Below are positions 43,683-51,942 of a stretch of 64,000 bases of DNA, piece by piece. A program made the translations under genes and the position numbers. Where the stretch lies: NCBI GenBank assembly GCA_020636135.1, contig JACJYK010000001.1, positions 792,501-856,500 on the forward strand, in the 5' to 3' direction. Under the pieces are notes generated by a model. It saw only the letters and a list, made by a program, of their open reading frames with translations. It had not been told where the DNA came from and did no database searches. Position 1 is the first letter of the stretch. The number at the start of each line of letters is the position of its first letter. The stretch comes from Lewinellaceae bacterium. GTDB taxonomy: Bacteria; Bacteroidota; Bacteroidia; Chitinophagales; Saprospiraceae.

Positions 43683-44717
43683 TTAATCCTGAAATATCTT
43701 CACTTCCCGCTGACCAGGTTTGGCGTAGCCACGATACATGCCTGGAGAATTAAAAACCATGGCGATGTTACCCTCAGGGTCCACAGCGATGATACCCCCT
43801 TCGCCCCCGGCCTTGCCCACCTTATCGAAGATAACCTCGCGGGCAGCCTCTTTCAGGGATTTATGCTGGTACAACTTAACCGCTGCGATGTCGTGGGCTA
43901 CCGTATACCGGATGAAATACTCTCCGTGTCCTGTACAGGAGACTGCGCAGCTCATATTGTTGGCGTAGGTGCCGGCACCGATGACAGGTACGTCACCAAA
44001 CCGGTTGTATCTTTTGTTTGTCATCCCGCCGGTGGAAGTAGCGGCGGCAATATTTCCAAATTGATCCAGTGCTACGGCTCCCACCGTGCCGTGTTTCATT
44101 TCCGGGGTCATCGCCTCGGATTTTTGTTCGGCGGCAATGGCATCCTGCAGTGATTTCCAGCGCCGTTCGGTATAAAAATAAGAGGGATCCACTATTTCCA
44201 GACCCTGATCGGCGGCAAATTGTTCAGCGCCTTTACCTGAAAGGAATACGTGCTCCGATTTTTCCATGACGGCACGGGCAGCAGCGATAGGGCTTTTAAC
44301 CTTCGTTAGTCCCCCTACGGCGCCGGCATTCAGATCCCGGCCATCCATAATGGAAGCATCCATTTCATTTTTTCCATCGTGGGTGAAAACAGCACCTTTG
44401 CCTGCGTTGAATAGCGGATCGTCCTCCATGGACTGCACAGTAGCAACCACGGCATCCAGGGCTATCCCACCATCCTTCAGTATTTTCTCTCCTGCATCCA
44501 GAGCCGCGTTTAATGCCTGCCGGTAGGCCATTTCCATAGAATCGGAAAGGTTCTCCCTCAGGATGACGCCGGCACCACCGTGAATGACCAGCGCATAAGC
44601 TGGCTTGCTGGGTTGTTCTTCTTTATATTCCATCTGCTGATTTGAATGTTGTGAAGTACAGGCTGCTAAACATGCCACAATAACAAAAGTCACTGAAAAT
44701 GCGATCCTCATGTGCAT
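43683..44717 (-). CDS. Isoaspartyl peptidase/L-asparaginase (Ntn-hydrolase), exported
   Basis: This 344-residue precursor has a lipoprotein-like signal (LAAC, Cys20) and a type-2 asparaginase fold: LVIHGGAGVI, FNAGKGAVFTHDGKNEMDA, and the autocleavage site HG|TVGAVALD with nucleophile Thr211. GGMTNKRYNRFGDVP and GAGTYANN complete the active site. The enzyme would self-cleave before Thr211 and hydrolyse beta-aspartyl peptides or asparagine, probably in the periplasm or on the outer membrane. Confidence 0.93.
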   Translation of the reverse strand: MHMRIAFSVTFVIVACLAACTSQHSNQQMEYKEEQPSKPAYALVIHGGAGVILRENLSDSMEMAYRQALNAALDAGEKILKDGGIALDAVVATVQSMEDDPLFNAGKGAVFTHDGKNEMDASIMDGRDLNAGAVGGLTKVKSPIAAARAVMEKSEHVFLSGKGAEQFAADQGLEIVDPSYFYTERRWKSLQDAIAAEQKSEAMTPEMKHGTVGAVALDQFGNIAAATSTGGMTNKRYNRFGDVPVIGAGTYANNMSCAVSCTGHGEYFIRYTVAHDIAAVKLYQHKSLKEAAREVIFDKVGKAGGEGGIIAVDPEGNIAMVFNSPGMYRGYAKPGQREVKIFQD

Positions 44718-44883
44718 ACATCTATTTTGTGCTAAAATACGAAATAGGGTGGTGGTCGTTTAGTGCTCCCCATCGGGTAAGCAACTGCTTCGATTGAGCG
44801 AGCGAATCATCCGGATTCCTCCAGATTGCCGTATCTTCACCGGGCTGAATAAATTAAGAAAAGTAATTAGCTGATAGCACATT

Positions 44884-45690
44884 ATGAAAATTCTGATTGT
44901 AGGCGGGGGAAATATGGGATTGACTTATGCACGGGCTTTTCTGAGAAGTCATTTGTGCAGCGAAGAAGACCTGATGATACTGGAAAAATCCGAACGGAAA
45001 CGTGGAGAATTAGCCTCGATGAAAGTAGGACACATCCACCTGGAGCCCGATACCTGCCTTCCTTTTGCCGACCTGATCATCCTTGCCGTGAAACCACAGG
45101 ATACCAGTGATTTGTTTTCCCAGTTGCAGCCGCATCTGGACTCCGAACAGGTGGTACTCAGCATCATGGCCGGGATCCCTATTGCCGGCATTTCCCATGC
45201 TCTGGGTGTTCAGAAGATTATCCGGGCTATGCCCAATTTACCGGCGCAGATCGGGATGGGTATGACCGTATTCACTTCGGCGCCAGCCATCACCCGCATC
45301 GAACTGGTTACGGTCCAGAACTTGCTGAACACCACCGGCAAGTCCATTTATGTGGAGAATGAATCCATGATCGACGCTGCAACAGCGATTTCCGGATCAG
45401 GCCCTGCGTATGTTTTTTATTTCATGCGATCCATGATGGAAAGCGCTGCTTCGATGGGCTTTTCCACATCCGAATCGGAGCTCCTGGTGAGTCAGACATT
45501 CCTGGGAGCCATCGAATTGTATATGAAAAGTGATTTCAGCTGCGCGGAATGGATCCAGAAAGTGGCTTCGCGCGGGGGCACTACCGAGGCGGCATTGGCT
45601 TCATTTACAGAACATACTGTAAATACCCACATCGGGATAGGATTGGAGGAAGCACGTCTGCGCGCTGAGGCGCTTGGCAAATCATCTTAA
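44884..45690 (+). CDS. proC: Pyrroline-5-carboxylate reductase
   Basis: This 268-residue enzyme catalyses the last step of proline synthesis (pyrroline-5-carboxylate to proline, NAD(P)H). The N-terminal Rossmann motif is GGGNMG. The conserved ILAVKPQD, IIRAMPNLPAQIG, and the C-terminal signature AISGSGPAYVFYFM and VASRGGTTEAALASF are all present. The length is normal. It stands alone, with no other proline gene adjacent. Confidence 0.96.
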   Translation: MKILIVGGGNMGLTYARAFLRSHLCSEEDLMILEKSERKRGELASMKVGHIHLEPDTCLPFADLIILAVKPQDTSDLFSQLQPHLDSEQVVLSIMAGIPIAGISHALGVQKIIRAMPNLPAQIGMGMTVFTSAPAITRIELVTVQNLLNTTGKSIYVENESMIDAATAISGSGPAYVFYFMRSMMESAASMGFSTSESELLVSQTFLGAIELYMKSDFSCAEWIQKVASRGGTTEAALASFTEHTVNTHIGIGLEEARLRAEALGKSS

Positions 45691-45731
45691 AGCATCTGTG
45701 GCGACTTTTTTCCCAGCCTCCTGCAGTATGA

Positions 45732-46439
45732 TCAGGTCGTGGCTGCCTGCACCCGGTGGATGGAAGCAGACCGGTCATTCTTAATGATATGATACCCGTA
45801 ATAGATACTCAACAGTCCAAGCAATTCCGTGACATACAGCACTTCCACGTAACCCATACGGGTAAAGGAGCCGCCTATGCCGGGCAGTAAAGCACCTACC
45901 GCAATGAAAACATTGCCCAGGAAGCGCACGTCATTGCGCGCATCACGGTAATATTTGATGGCGGAATAGATCGCTCCTCCGAACAAGAAAATGAAGGAAT
46001 ACAAATTGATGAAGGGGGAGAAGTAACGGACCCATTGCCAGGTCAATGCCTTGCCACTCAGCCTTCCGTCGGATAAAACGGAGATGTCCACTGGGCTTAA
46101 GATGACACAGATGCTGGCAATGACGATCAAACTGGTGAACAGGACAGCCAGAAACCGTGCTGTGCGGGGCTTTAATAACAAATACACGGTGCCCTGGGCT
46201 AACGGGAATCCTCCCAGCAAGGCACCGACAATGTACCAATAGGTGACATTCCAGGACATCACCCCAAATAAGGTGTTAATCGACTCAGCGAGGGTGCCCA
46301 TGCCATAGGTCAAAACGCCCAGCATCCACCACAGCAGGTATTTTGCGGAGGACTTAGTGCGATAATGCTGGTAGATCTGAAGAAAAAAATAAGCGGCAAG
46401 GATTGTTGTTCCGATCGGAATGAAATGTACCCAGTGCAT
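45732..46439 (-). CDS. Seven-TM membrane protein of unknown function
   Basis: This 235-residue protein has about seven TM helices (about 4-21, 33-55, 64-86, 93-115, 137-157, 170-190, 196-216). A YLLWWMLGVLTYGMG segment and the two-residue spacing of aromatic residues are conspicuous, but no family was recognised. It lies between proC (convergent) and the acyltransferase (same strand, 74-bp gap). Confidence 0.72.
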   Translation of the reverse strand: MHWVHFIPIGTTILAAYFFLQIYQHYRTKSSAKYLLWWMLGVLTYGMGTLAESINTLFGVMSWNVTYWYIVGALLGGFPLAQGTVYLLLKPRTARFLAVLFTSLIVIASICVILSPVDISVLSDGRLSGKALTWQWVRYFSPFINLYSFIFLFGGAIYSAIKYYRDARNDVRFLGNVFIAVGALLPGIGGSFTRMGYVEVLYVTELLGLLSIYYGYHIIKNDRSASIHRVQAATT

Positions 46440-46513
46440 GGTCTCTTTTAAGAGACAAAACTAGACCGGTTGTGCCGGACACCCCAAATTTTCCTTGTCA
46501 GGGTTTTGTCATA

Positions 46514-47713
46514 TTAAGGCACCGCCGGTATCTGCAACAGTGATTTCGTTTGCGCAGTAAACTGACTGATGCGTTTTTTTTCATTGCGGATGCGATCACC
46601 ATCAATGGCCCAGATGTGCAGAACGCCCAGGACGCCCAGAGCAGCAAAGATCAGGATGAACCACCACCCAAAAGCCCAAAAGCCAAATGGCGCGAGGATA
46701 ATCCAGAAGATCAGGGAAATAAAAGTGCCTGAGCCCCACAGTACCGGAGCATAAAATGGCCCGGGCTTGGCTTTGCTGCGGGTAATCCGGTAAGCCAGCG
46801 CCAATGGGATGCGGTGAATTAGACTTCCCGGCCAGGTCATCCAGTACCATAAAGATCGCTTTGGTTGCATTGCCGGCGTATTGAGGCTGGCCAGCGCTTG
46901 GTTTAACTGGCTCTTTGTCGGCTCATCCATATTGTTTATACGGCTGGCCCAACTACGCTCACATTGATAGGCGTCATTCCTCGTGCTTACATTGGGTAGC
47001 ACGTGCCAAAAGTTTTCCGGGCGGTCCAGTTGACATAATTGGTTGAAGAGCGGTTCGTCCTCGTCCTTGTTTACATGCAATACCAGTGGCTGCATAGCTT
47101 CCTCCACGGTCTGCGTTAATTTGCGTACACCACGTTTGTTTTCAGCATCATCCGCTTCCAGGAAAGACCTGGCTGAAATAGCAGGACCCACTTCAATCAT
47201 TACTTCCGAACGCCAGCGGCCGGCTTCCACGAAGTTTACGCCGATGGGTACGATCGGGATATCCTGGATGTTTTCGACCTCCATGGCTCCAAATACCATC
47301 CGTGCCAGTCCTTTCTGGATCGGACGTAATTTCTTTTCTAGCCGGGTAGTGCCTTCAGCAAACACGGTCACGGCTTTCCCTTCACCAAGCCACCGGTACA
47401 CCTGAGCGAAGGTAGCGTGATTGTTGCGCAAACTGCTGAATCCATCCCTGAAACGGTAGATCGGAATCTGGTGTGTAGAGTTTAGCAGGAAGTTAACGAA
47501 TGGATTGACGAAGACATCTCCCCGAACCAGGAAGTACAGGGACCGCGGCAGGAAACAGGCAAGCACACATGCCTCCATAAATGAGCTGGGATGGTTGACA
47601 GCCAGCATGACCGGTCCGTCGGCCGGAATAGGCGCCTGAGTGTGCAAATAAATTTTCCTGAAATACAGGCGGAAACCCAAGCGGGCGAAAGGTCTGAGAA
47701 TAAAATACAACAT
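46514..47713 (-). CDS. PlsC-like phospholipid/glycerol acyltransferase
   Basis: This 399-residue protein (from the ATG at 47713) has a PlsC domain: VMLAVNHPSSFMEAC (motif I), IPIYRFRDG (motif II), FAEGTTRLEKKLRPIQKG (motif III) and IPIVPIGVNF (motif IV). The C-terminal third has two or three TM helices. In motif I the catalytic His is followed six residues on by Glu (NHPSSFME) where many Bacteroidota members have Asp. It would acylate lysophosphatidate or related lipids. A longer start (47758) lies upstream of the TACCTTTG promoter and is rejected. Confidence 0.87.
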   Translation of the reverse strand: MLYFILRPFARLGFRLYFRKIYLHTQAPIPADGPVMLAVNHPSSFMEACVLACFLPRSLYFLVRGDVFVNPFVNFLLNSTHQIPIYRFRDGFSSLRNNHATFAQVYRWLGEGKAVTVFAEGTTRLEKKLRPIQKGLARMVFGAMEVENIQDIPIVPIGVNFVEAGRWRSEVMIEVGPAISARSFLEADDAENKRGVRKLTQTVEEAMQPLVLHVNKDEDEPLFNQLCQLDRPENFWHVLPNVSTRNDAYQCERSWASRINNMDEPTKSQLNQALASLNTPAMQPKRSLWYWMTWPGSLIHRIPLALAYRITRSKAKPGPFYAPVLWGSGTFISLIFWIILAPFGFWAFGWWFILIFAALGVLGVLHIWAIDGDRIRNEKKRISQFTAQTKSLLQIPAVP

Positions 47714-47735
47714 AACCCTGCTCTGAACGGTCTGA

Positions 47736-47743
47736 CAAAGGTA
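47736..47743 (-). promoter_or_regulatory. Candidate promoter of the PlsC-like gene
   Basis: On the minus strand TACCTTTG matches TAnnTTTG and lies 22 bp before the ATG at 47713. Its position decides the start codon. It is back to back with the miaA promoter, about 40 bp away. Confidence 0.5.
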
Positions 47744-47784
47744 TACATTCCTCACCATCTAGAATGCCTATTGTCCGGATTCTG

Positions 47785-47792
47785 TACTTTTG
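47785..47792 (+). promoter_or_regulatory. Candidate promoter giving a near-leaderless miaA mRNA
   Basis: TACTTTTG matches TAnnTTTG and ends 5 bp before the GTG proposed as the miaA start (47798). Confidence 0.5.
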
Positions 47793-47797
47793 CTGCT

Positions 47798-48730
47798 GTG
47801 AAACATCGCTATCTGATCGTCATTGCCGGATGTACCGGGGTAGGCAAGACCCGATTGGCACTCCAGGTGGCAAAACATTTCCGGACTGCCATCGTATCCG
47901 CTGACAGTCGTCAGATTTACCGGGAAATGTCGATCGGAGTTGCCAGGCCATCATCCGCAGAACTTGAACTGGTACCTCATTATATGATCGGGTCCCACTC
48001 CATACTGCAACCATTTGATGTAGTCCAATACGAGTTAGAAGTGCTGAAAATTCTGGAACAGCTGTACCGGGATCATGATGTAGTCGTTATGGCTGGTGGT
48101 ACCGGATTGTACCTGAAGGCCGTGCTGGATGGAATGGACCCGCTCCCTCCCAATGACCCGGCCACCCTGGAAACATTGCAGGCATTGTTCAACCTTCAGG
48201 GGATAGAACCCTTGCAGGAGGAATTGATGCGCAGGGATCCCAGTGCCGCCAAAGCGATGGATGTCAAGAACCCAAGGCGTCTATTGCGAGCTTTGTGTGT
48301 GATGAGGCAGACCGGAAAACCCATCTCGGAATTTTGGCAGGGGGCTCCGGTAAAAAGAACTTTTATTCCCGTTCCAGTCTGGCTGCGCCTGGACCGTCAG
48401 GCACTTCATCAGCGGATCAATCAGCGGGTCGGTCAAATGATGGAAGCCGGACTGTTGGGCGAAGTATCCGGGTTAATGCCATTCCGTGGGTCTCAGGCTT
48501 TGGAAACGGTAGGTTATCAGGAGTTATTTGAATACCTGGAAGGTAATTCTACACTCGAAGAAGCAGTCGATTGGATTAAAGTGCATACGCGCCAATATGC
48601 CAAAAGACAGGAAACCTGGTTCAGGAAATACTTTAAAGGGCCGGATTTTTCTCCTGATGCAACCGCAGAAATCATGGCTTATCTAACTCAAACAATCCAA
48701 AACCATGAAAAAATACATTTGGAACCATGA
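47798..48730 (+). CDS. miaA: tRNA dimethylallyltransferase
   Basis: This 310-residue enzyme transfers a dimethylallyl group to A37 of tRNAs reading U-initial codons. The P-loop GCTGVGKTRLAL, the DSRQIYREMSIGVARPS segment (catalytic Asp), GGTGLYLKAVLDGM and the C-terminal RQYAKRQETWFRKY (tRNA contact) are all present. The frame is open from 47591, but the N-terminal 69 codons overlap the divergent PlsC-like gene and precede the promoter. The GTG at 47798 puts the P-loop near residue 12, as in the family. The stop overlaps the next start by 26 bp. Confidence 0.94.
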   Translation: MKHRYLIVIAGCTGVGKTRLALQVAKHFRTAIVSADSRQIYREMSIGVARPSSAELELVPHYMIGSHSILQPFDVVQYELEVLKILEQLYRDHDVVVMAGGTGLYLKAVLDGMDPLPPNDPATLETLQALFNLQGIEPLQEELMRRDPSAAKAMDVKNPRRLLRALCVMRQTGKPISEFWQGAPVKRTFIPVPVWLRLDRQALHQRINQRVGQMMEAGLLGEVSGLMPFRGSQALETVGYQELFEYLEGNSTLEEAVDWIKVHTRQYAKRQETWFRKYFKGPDFSPDATAEIMAYLTQTIQNHEKIHLEP

Positions 48731-49139
48731 TTTAACCCTTGATGAACTCAATAGTTTTTTCAAAAACTCAATGGGTGAACAACTCGGAATGCAGTTTATT
48801 GAAATCGGGCCGGACTATCTGAAAGCAACCATGCCGGTGGATCACCGCACCATGCAACCGATGGGCTTCCTGCATGGAGGAGCTTCGGTGGCATTGGCAG
48901 AATCGATGGGTAGCGTGGGTGCCTGGTTGGCACATCCCCATGGATCGGAACGGCAGGTTATGGGCCTCGAAATAAATGCCAACCATCTTAAAGCGGTGAC
49001 CAGGGGAGTTGTCACTGCGGTGGCTTCGCCCATTCGTCAGGGAAGCACCGTACAGGTGTGGAAGATCGATATCTTTGATGATCAGGAAAATCTGGTTTGT
49101 ACCAGCCGCATTACCACTATGGCATTAAAAACCCGGTAG
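48705..49139 (+). CDS. Hotdog-fold acyl-CoA thioesterase (PaaI/MenI type)
   Basis: This 144-residue protein has the hotdog signature of the YdiI/MenI/PaaI group: MQPMGFLHGGASVALAESM (with the catalytic Glu), VGAWLAHP, GLEINANHLKAVTRG and a C-terminal VCTSRITTMAL. Members hydrolyse 1,4-dihydroxy-2-naphthoyl-CoA or phenylacetyl-CoA derivatives; which applies is not decidable. The start lies inside the miaA end (26-bp overlap), suggesting coupling. Confidence 0.9.
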   Translation: MKKYIWNHDLTLDELNSFFKNSMGEQLGMQFIEIGPDYLKATMPVDHRTMQPMGFLHGGASVALAESMGSVGAWLAHPHGSERQVMGLEINANHLKAVTRGVVTAVASPIRQGSTVQVWKIDIFDDQENLVCTSRITTMALKTR

Positions 49140-49192
49140 TTTGCTCATTTTGTTGCATAAAACAGCCCGTTAAGCCGTTATTAAACCATCGT

Positions 49193-51607
49193 ATGCGTCT
49201 CAGATCAAAAATCAACCTCTTTCTAGGATTCTGCTGCTTGTACCTTGCAAATCTTGACGGGCAGGCCAACTTCAACATTCAGTTGATCGGACACGTTCAG
49301 TACCCCGATTCAGAATTCAGTGACATTTGGGGTTTTACCGGACAGGATGGCCGCGAATATGCAATCATCGGAGCTACCGGTGGAACCCTCATATATGACC
49401 TGAGTGATCCGGCCCATCCGGAGGAAGTACAATTCATTCCTGGTGCCAACTCCATCTGGAGAGACTTCAAAAGTTATGGTTCGTATGTGTATGGAATAGC
49501 CGACCAGGGTAAGGATGGCCTGCTGATCATTGATATGTCGGGTGCACCTTCAGCCATAACCTGGACCTTCTGGAATGAGAATATTCAGGTAAGGGATGAC
49601 CAGGGAGCGATCGTCCGGGAAGGAACACTCGATCATTGTCATAATTTATTCATCGATGAACACGGAGTCCTTTACCTGGCCGATTGCGCCAATGTGTACC
49701 GCGGGAATATCATTCTCGATATCACCACAAACCCGGGTTCGGCTGCGTTCGTAAATGTTTTTAACACCTCCATTTCGCACGATATCATTGTTCGTAAGGA
49801 TACGGCCTACAGTTCCGATATCTTCTCGGGGTTTTTCTCTGTTTGGGACCTGAGTGACAAGCAACACCCACTGCTGATAGCCACCCAGCCTACCACCTCT
49901 GAGTTCACTCACAATGCCTGGATCAGCGATGATGGTCATTATCTGTTTACCACGGATGAACGTGCTGAGGCTTACGTGGATGCATACGATGTTACTAATG
50001 TCCATGACATTCGCTTCCTGGACAAATACCGGCCTCCCAATGCCCGCATCAAACAGGTTATACCACATAATGTACACTATAAGGATGGGTACCTTGTCGT
50101 TTCCTATTATACCGACGGGCTAAAGATAATTGATGCCCATCGGCCTGATCTGCTGGTGGAGGTTGGTAGTTATGATACGTATCCTGGTGATGATGGTGGA
50201 TATCACGGGGATTGGGGTGCTTATCCCTGGTTGCCTTCCGGGTTGATTCTGGTATCCGATATCGAGTCCGGCTTATACATACTGAAGCCGGATTATCGCC
50301 GGGCATATTACATTGAAGGACATATCACCGATGCGATGACGGGAGACTTCTTGAATGATGTTCAAATAACCATCTCCGGTGACCGGCTGGATCAGCAGGT
50401 GACGGATGCCTCCGGGAAATACCGGTTGGGGTATCCCGAAGGTGATACATTATCGGTTGAGTATTACCGGCCCGGATATGAAATAGTCCAAAGAAAGTTA
50501 ATTGGCGAACCTGGTACCACCCTCTTGGTTAATATCGCACTGGTACCCAAACAACAGACCGTCTCACGGATCCAGATCGTCGCTGCCCAAACACAGGAAG
50601 GTATAGCCGGTGCGACGGTCCTGTATCAGGACAGAGCCCTGGTGGAGACCGTTTTGTCCGGTGAAAATGGATTGACGGAAATCACGCTACCGGTGGGGCA
50701 TTACGAGATCGTGGCCGGGAAGTGGGGGAACATCACCAGACATATCCAGCTTGAAATTACGGCACTTAATGAGCCATTGGTGATCGAATTGGACCAGGGT
50801 ATTGCGGATGATTTTTCCGTTGATCTGGGTTGGGAAGTTGAGTCTACAGCTTCTCGTGGAGGATGGGTTCGTGAAGTGCCGGTAGGAACCATATTTAATG
50901 GTAAAGATCTTAATCCGCCAGTCGATAGTGATGATCCTGGCGGTGAATGTTACCTCACTGGCAATGGCATAGGACCTGCCGGCGCATTTGACCTGGATGA
51001 AGGCTCTTCCTGGCTGAGGTCACCGGCATTCTCGATTAAAGCAGGTCTTTCACCGGCATTATCTTTGAATCTTTGGTACCAGGTTGCATCAGGTACTCCT
51101 GGAAATGATACACTAAAGGTCTATCTTGAAAATCAGGCCGGCCAGCTGGTATTACTGGAGGAATATGTGGATCCCTGGGACGGATGGCGTCCTTTCAGAT
51201 ACGATCTCTCGGCCTTTCCCGATGGCAATTATCGCTGTGTCGTTGTTGCAAACGACCTGGCCGGCCAGGGGCTGGGAAACCTGGTAGAAGCGGGCGTAGA
51301 TAACTTCAGCGTTGAACATGCGATGGTCGTGACCTCCGTGCCTGAAATCTGGATGGCAAGTCTTGACTGGCAGGCCTACCCTAATCCGGTCAGGGATAAA
51401 CTGGTTATCCGGTACCAGTTACACCATGCTGAGGGACCGGTCGTTTTCCAATTAATGAATATGCAGGGTCAGGTCATCCTGGAGCGACAGGTTTCGGATA
51501 ATGAAGAGTTATTTCTTCCCGATGTGGTGACCGGGGGAGTTTATTTTGGCGTTTTACTAGGGCCCGGATTTTCTTCACAGGCACGAAAGCTGATTGTTCA
51601 GCGTTGA
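49193..51607 (+). CDS. Choice-of-anchor-B family T9SS-sorted surface protein
   Basis: This 804-residue protein (from the ATG at 49193) has a signal peptide (LFLGFCCLYLANLDGQA) and a beta-propeller of LVIVD-type repeats (about 30-365; HVQYPDSEFSDIWGF, GTLIYDLSDPAHPEEV, HDIIVRKD, FTHNAWISDDGHYLFTTDE). A carboxypeptidase-regulatory-like beta-sandwich follows (about 375-450), then a second one, then a jellyroll domain (DDFSVDLGWEVES) and a T9SS type A sorting domain (about 720-804, WQAYPNPVRDKLVIRY to RKLIVQR). The propeller group is known as choice-of-anchor B. The role is unknown. An upstream start at 49097 would overlap the thioesterase gene. Confidence 0.88.
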   Translation: MRLRSKINLFLGFCCLYLANLDGQANFNIQLIGHVQYPDSEFSDIWGFTGQDGREYAIIGATGGTLIYDLSDPAHPEEVQFIPGANSIWRDFKSYGSYVYGIADQGKDGLLIIDMSGAPSAITWTFWNENIQVRDDQGAIVREGTLDHCHNLFIDEHGVLYLADCANVYRGNIILDITTNPGSAAFVNVFNTSISHDIIVRKDTAYSSDIFSGFFSVWDLSDKQHPLLIATQPTTSEFTHNAWISDDGHYLFTTDERAEAYVDAYDVTNVHDIRFLDKYRPPNARIKQVIPHNVHYKDGYLVVSYYTDGLKIIDAHRPDLLVEVGSYDTYPGDDGGYHGDWGAYPWLPSGLILVSDIESGLYILKPDYRRAYYIEGHITDAMTGDFLNDVQITISGDRLDQQVTDASGKYRLGYPEGDTLSVEYYRPGYEIVQRKLIGEPGTTLLVNIALVPKQQTVSRIQIVAAQTQEGIAGATVLYQDRALVETVLSGENGLTEITLPVGHYEIVAGKWGNITRHIQLEITALNEPLVIELDQGIADDFSVDLGWEVESTASRGGWVREVPVGTIFNGKDLNPPVDSDDPGGECYLTGNGIGPAGAFDLDEGSSWLRSPAFSIKAGLSPALSLNLWYQVASGTPGNDTLKVYLENQAGQLVLLEEYVDPWDGWRPFRYDLSAFPDGNYRCVVVANDLAGQGLGNLVEAGVDNFSVEHAMVVTSVPEIWMASLDWQAYPNPVRDKLVIRYQLHHAEGPVVFQLMNMQGQVILERQVSDNEELFLPDVVTGGVYFGVLLGPGFSSQARKLIVQR

Positions 51608-51657
51608 TTCGCCACAATTTTTTTAAGAGACCTGTTTACACTTTTAGTAAAACATTC

Positions 51658-51665
51658 TATATTTG
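51658..51665 (+). promoter_or_regulatory. Candidate promoter of tRNA-Glu
   Basis: TATATTTG matches TAnnTTTG exactly and lies 43 bp before the mature tRNA 5' end. A TTTACA/TTTTAG stretch lies upstream where a -33 element would be, but there is no exact TTTG. Confidence 0.5.
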
Positions 51666-51708
51666 CCTCCGCTTTCACCGGAAGCAGGTGGAAGATTTGC
51701 CTTAAAAA

Positions 51709-51780
51709 GGCCCATTCGTCTATCGGTTAGGACGCCAGATTTTCATTCTGGAAAGAGGGGTTCGATTCCCCTATGGGCTA
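51709..51780 (+). tRNA. tRNA-Glu (anticodon TTC)
   Basis: A 72-nt cloverleaf has acceptor strands GGCCCAT and ATGGGCT (the first pair is G-T), a D loop with CGGTTAG, an anticodon stem CCAGA/TCTGG with loop TTTTCAT (anticodon TTC at 51742-51744) and T arm GGGGTTCGATTCCCC. The discriminator A is at 51780 and CCA is not encoded. The last 17 nt (51764-51780) are repeated at every junction of the array that follows. Confidence 0.95.
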
Positions 51781-51790
51781 CGAAGGATTG

Positions 51791-51820
51791 AAGGAGTTGC
51801 TGAGAAGTGACTCCTTTTTT
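51791..51820 (+). terminator. Rho-independent terminator of tRNA-Glu, copied in every repeat unit
   Basis: AAGGAGT (51791-51797) pairs with ACTCCTT (51810-51816) over a 12-nt loop and leads into a T tract. The same hairpin recurs at 164-bp intervals through the array, including the truncated eighth unit, so up to eight serial terminators follow the tRNA. Confidence 0.8.
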
Positions 51821-51847
51821 GTTGATGGGCCAGGAGAAAGGAAAAGT

Positions 51848-51942
51848 GCCCATAGGTTGGCTGCGGTTAGCAGCCTCATCGCTAAGGCGATGAATAATCG
51901 AAGTTTATCCTGCGATAAAAGAGCAGGGATTCCCCTATGGGC
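51848..51942 (+). other. Predicted 95-nt multibranched, cloverleaf-like fold (first of seven copies)
   Basis: GCCCATAGG (51848-51856) pairs perfectly with CCTATGGGC (51934-51942), the latter being tRNA-3'-derived. Inside lie three hairpins: GGCTGC/GCAGCC, CATCGC/GCGATG and CCTGC/GCAGG. All paired segments are conserved in all seven full units, while the clearest variable dinucleotide (AA, GC or GA) falls in the loop of the CATCGC hairpin. No T-loop consensus is present, so it is not a tRNA. Stable RNA is unproven; this is base-pairing by eye. Confidence 0.5.

Noticed and set aside
47591..47797. Upstream extension of miaA
   Set aside because: Overlaps the divergent acyltransferase gene and both promoters; no MiaA homology before the GTG at 47798.
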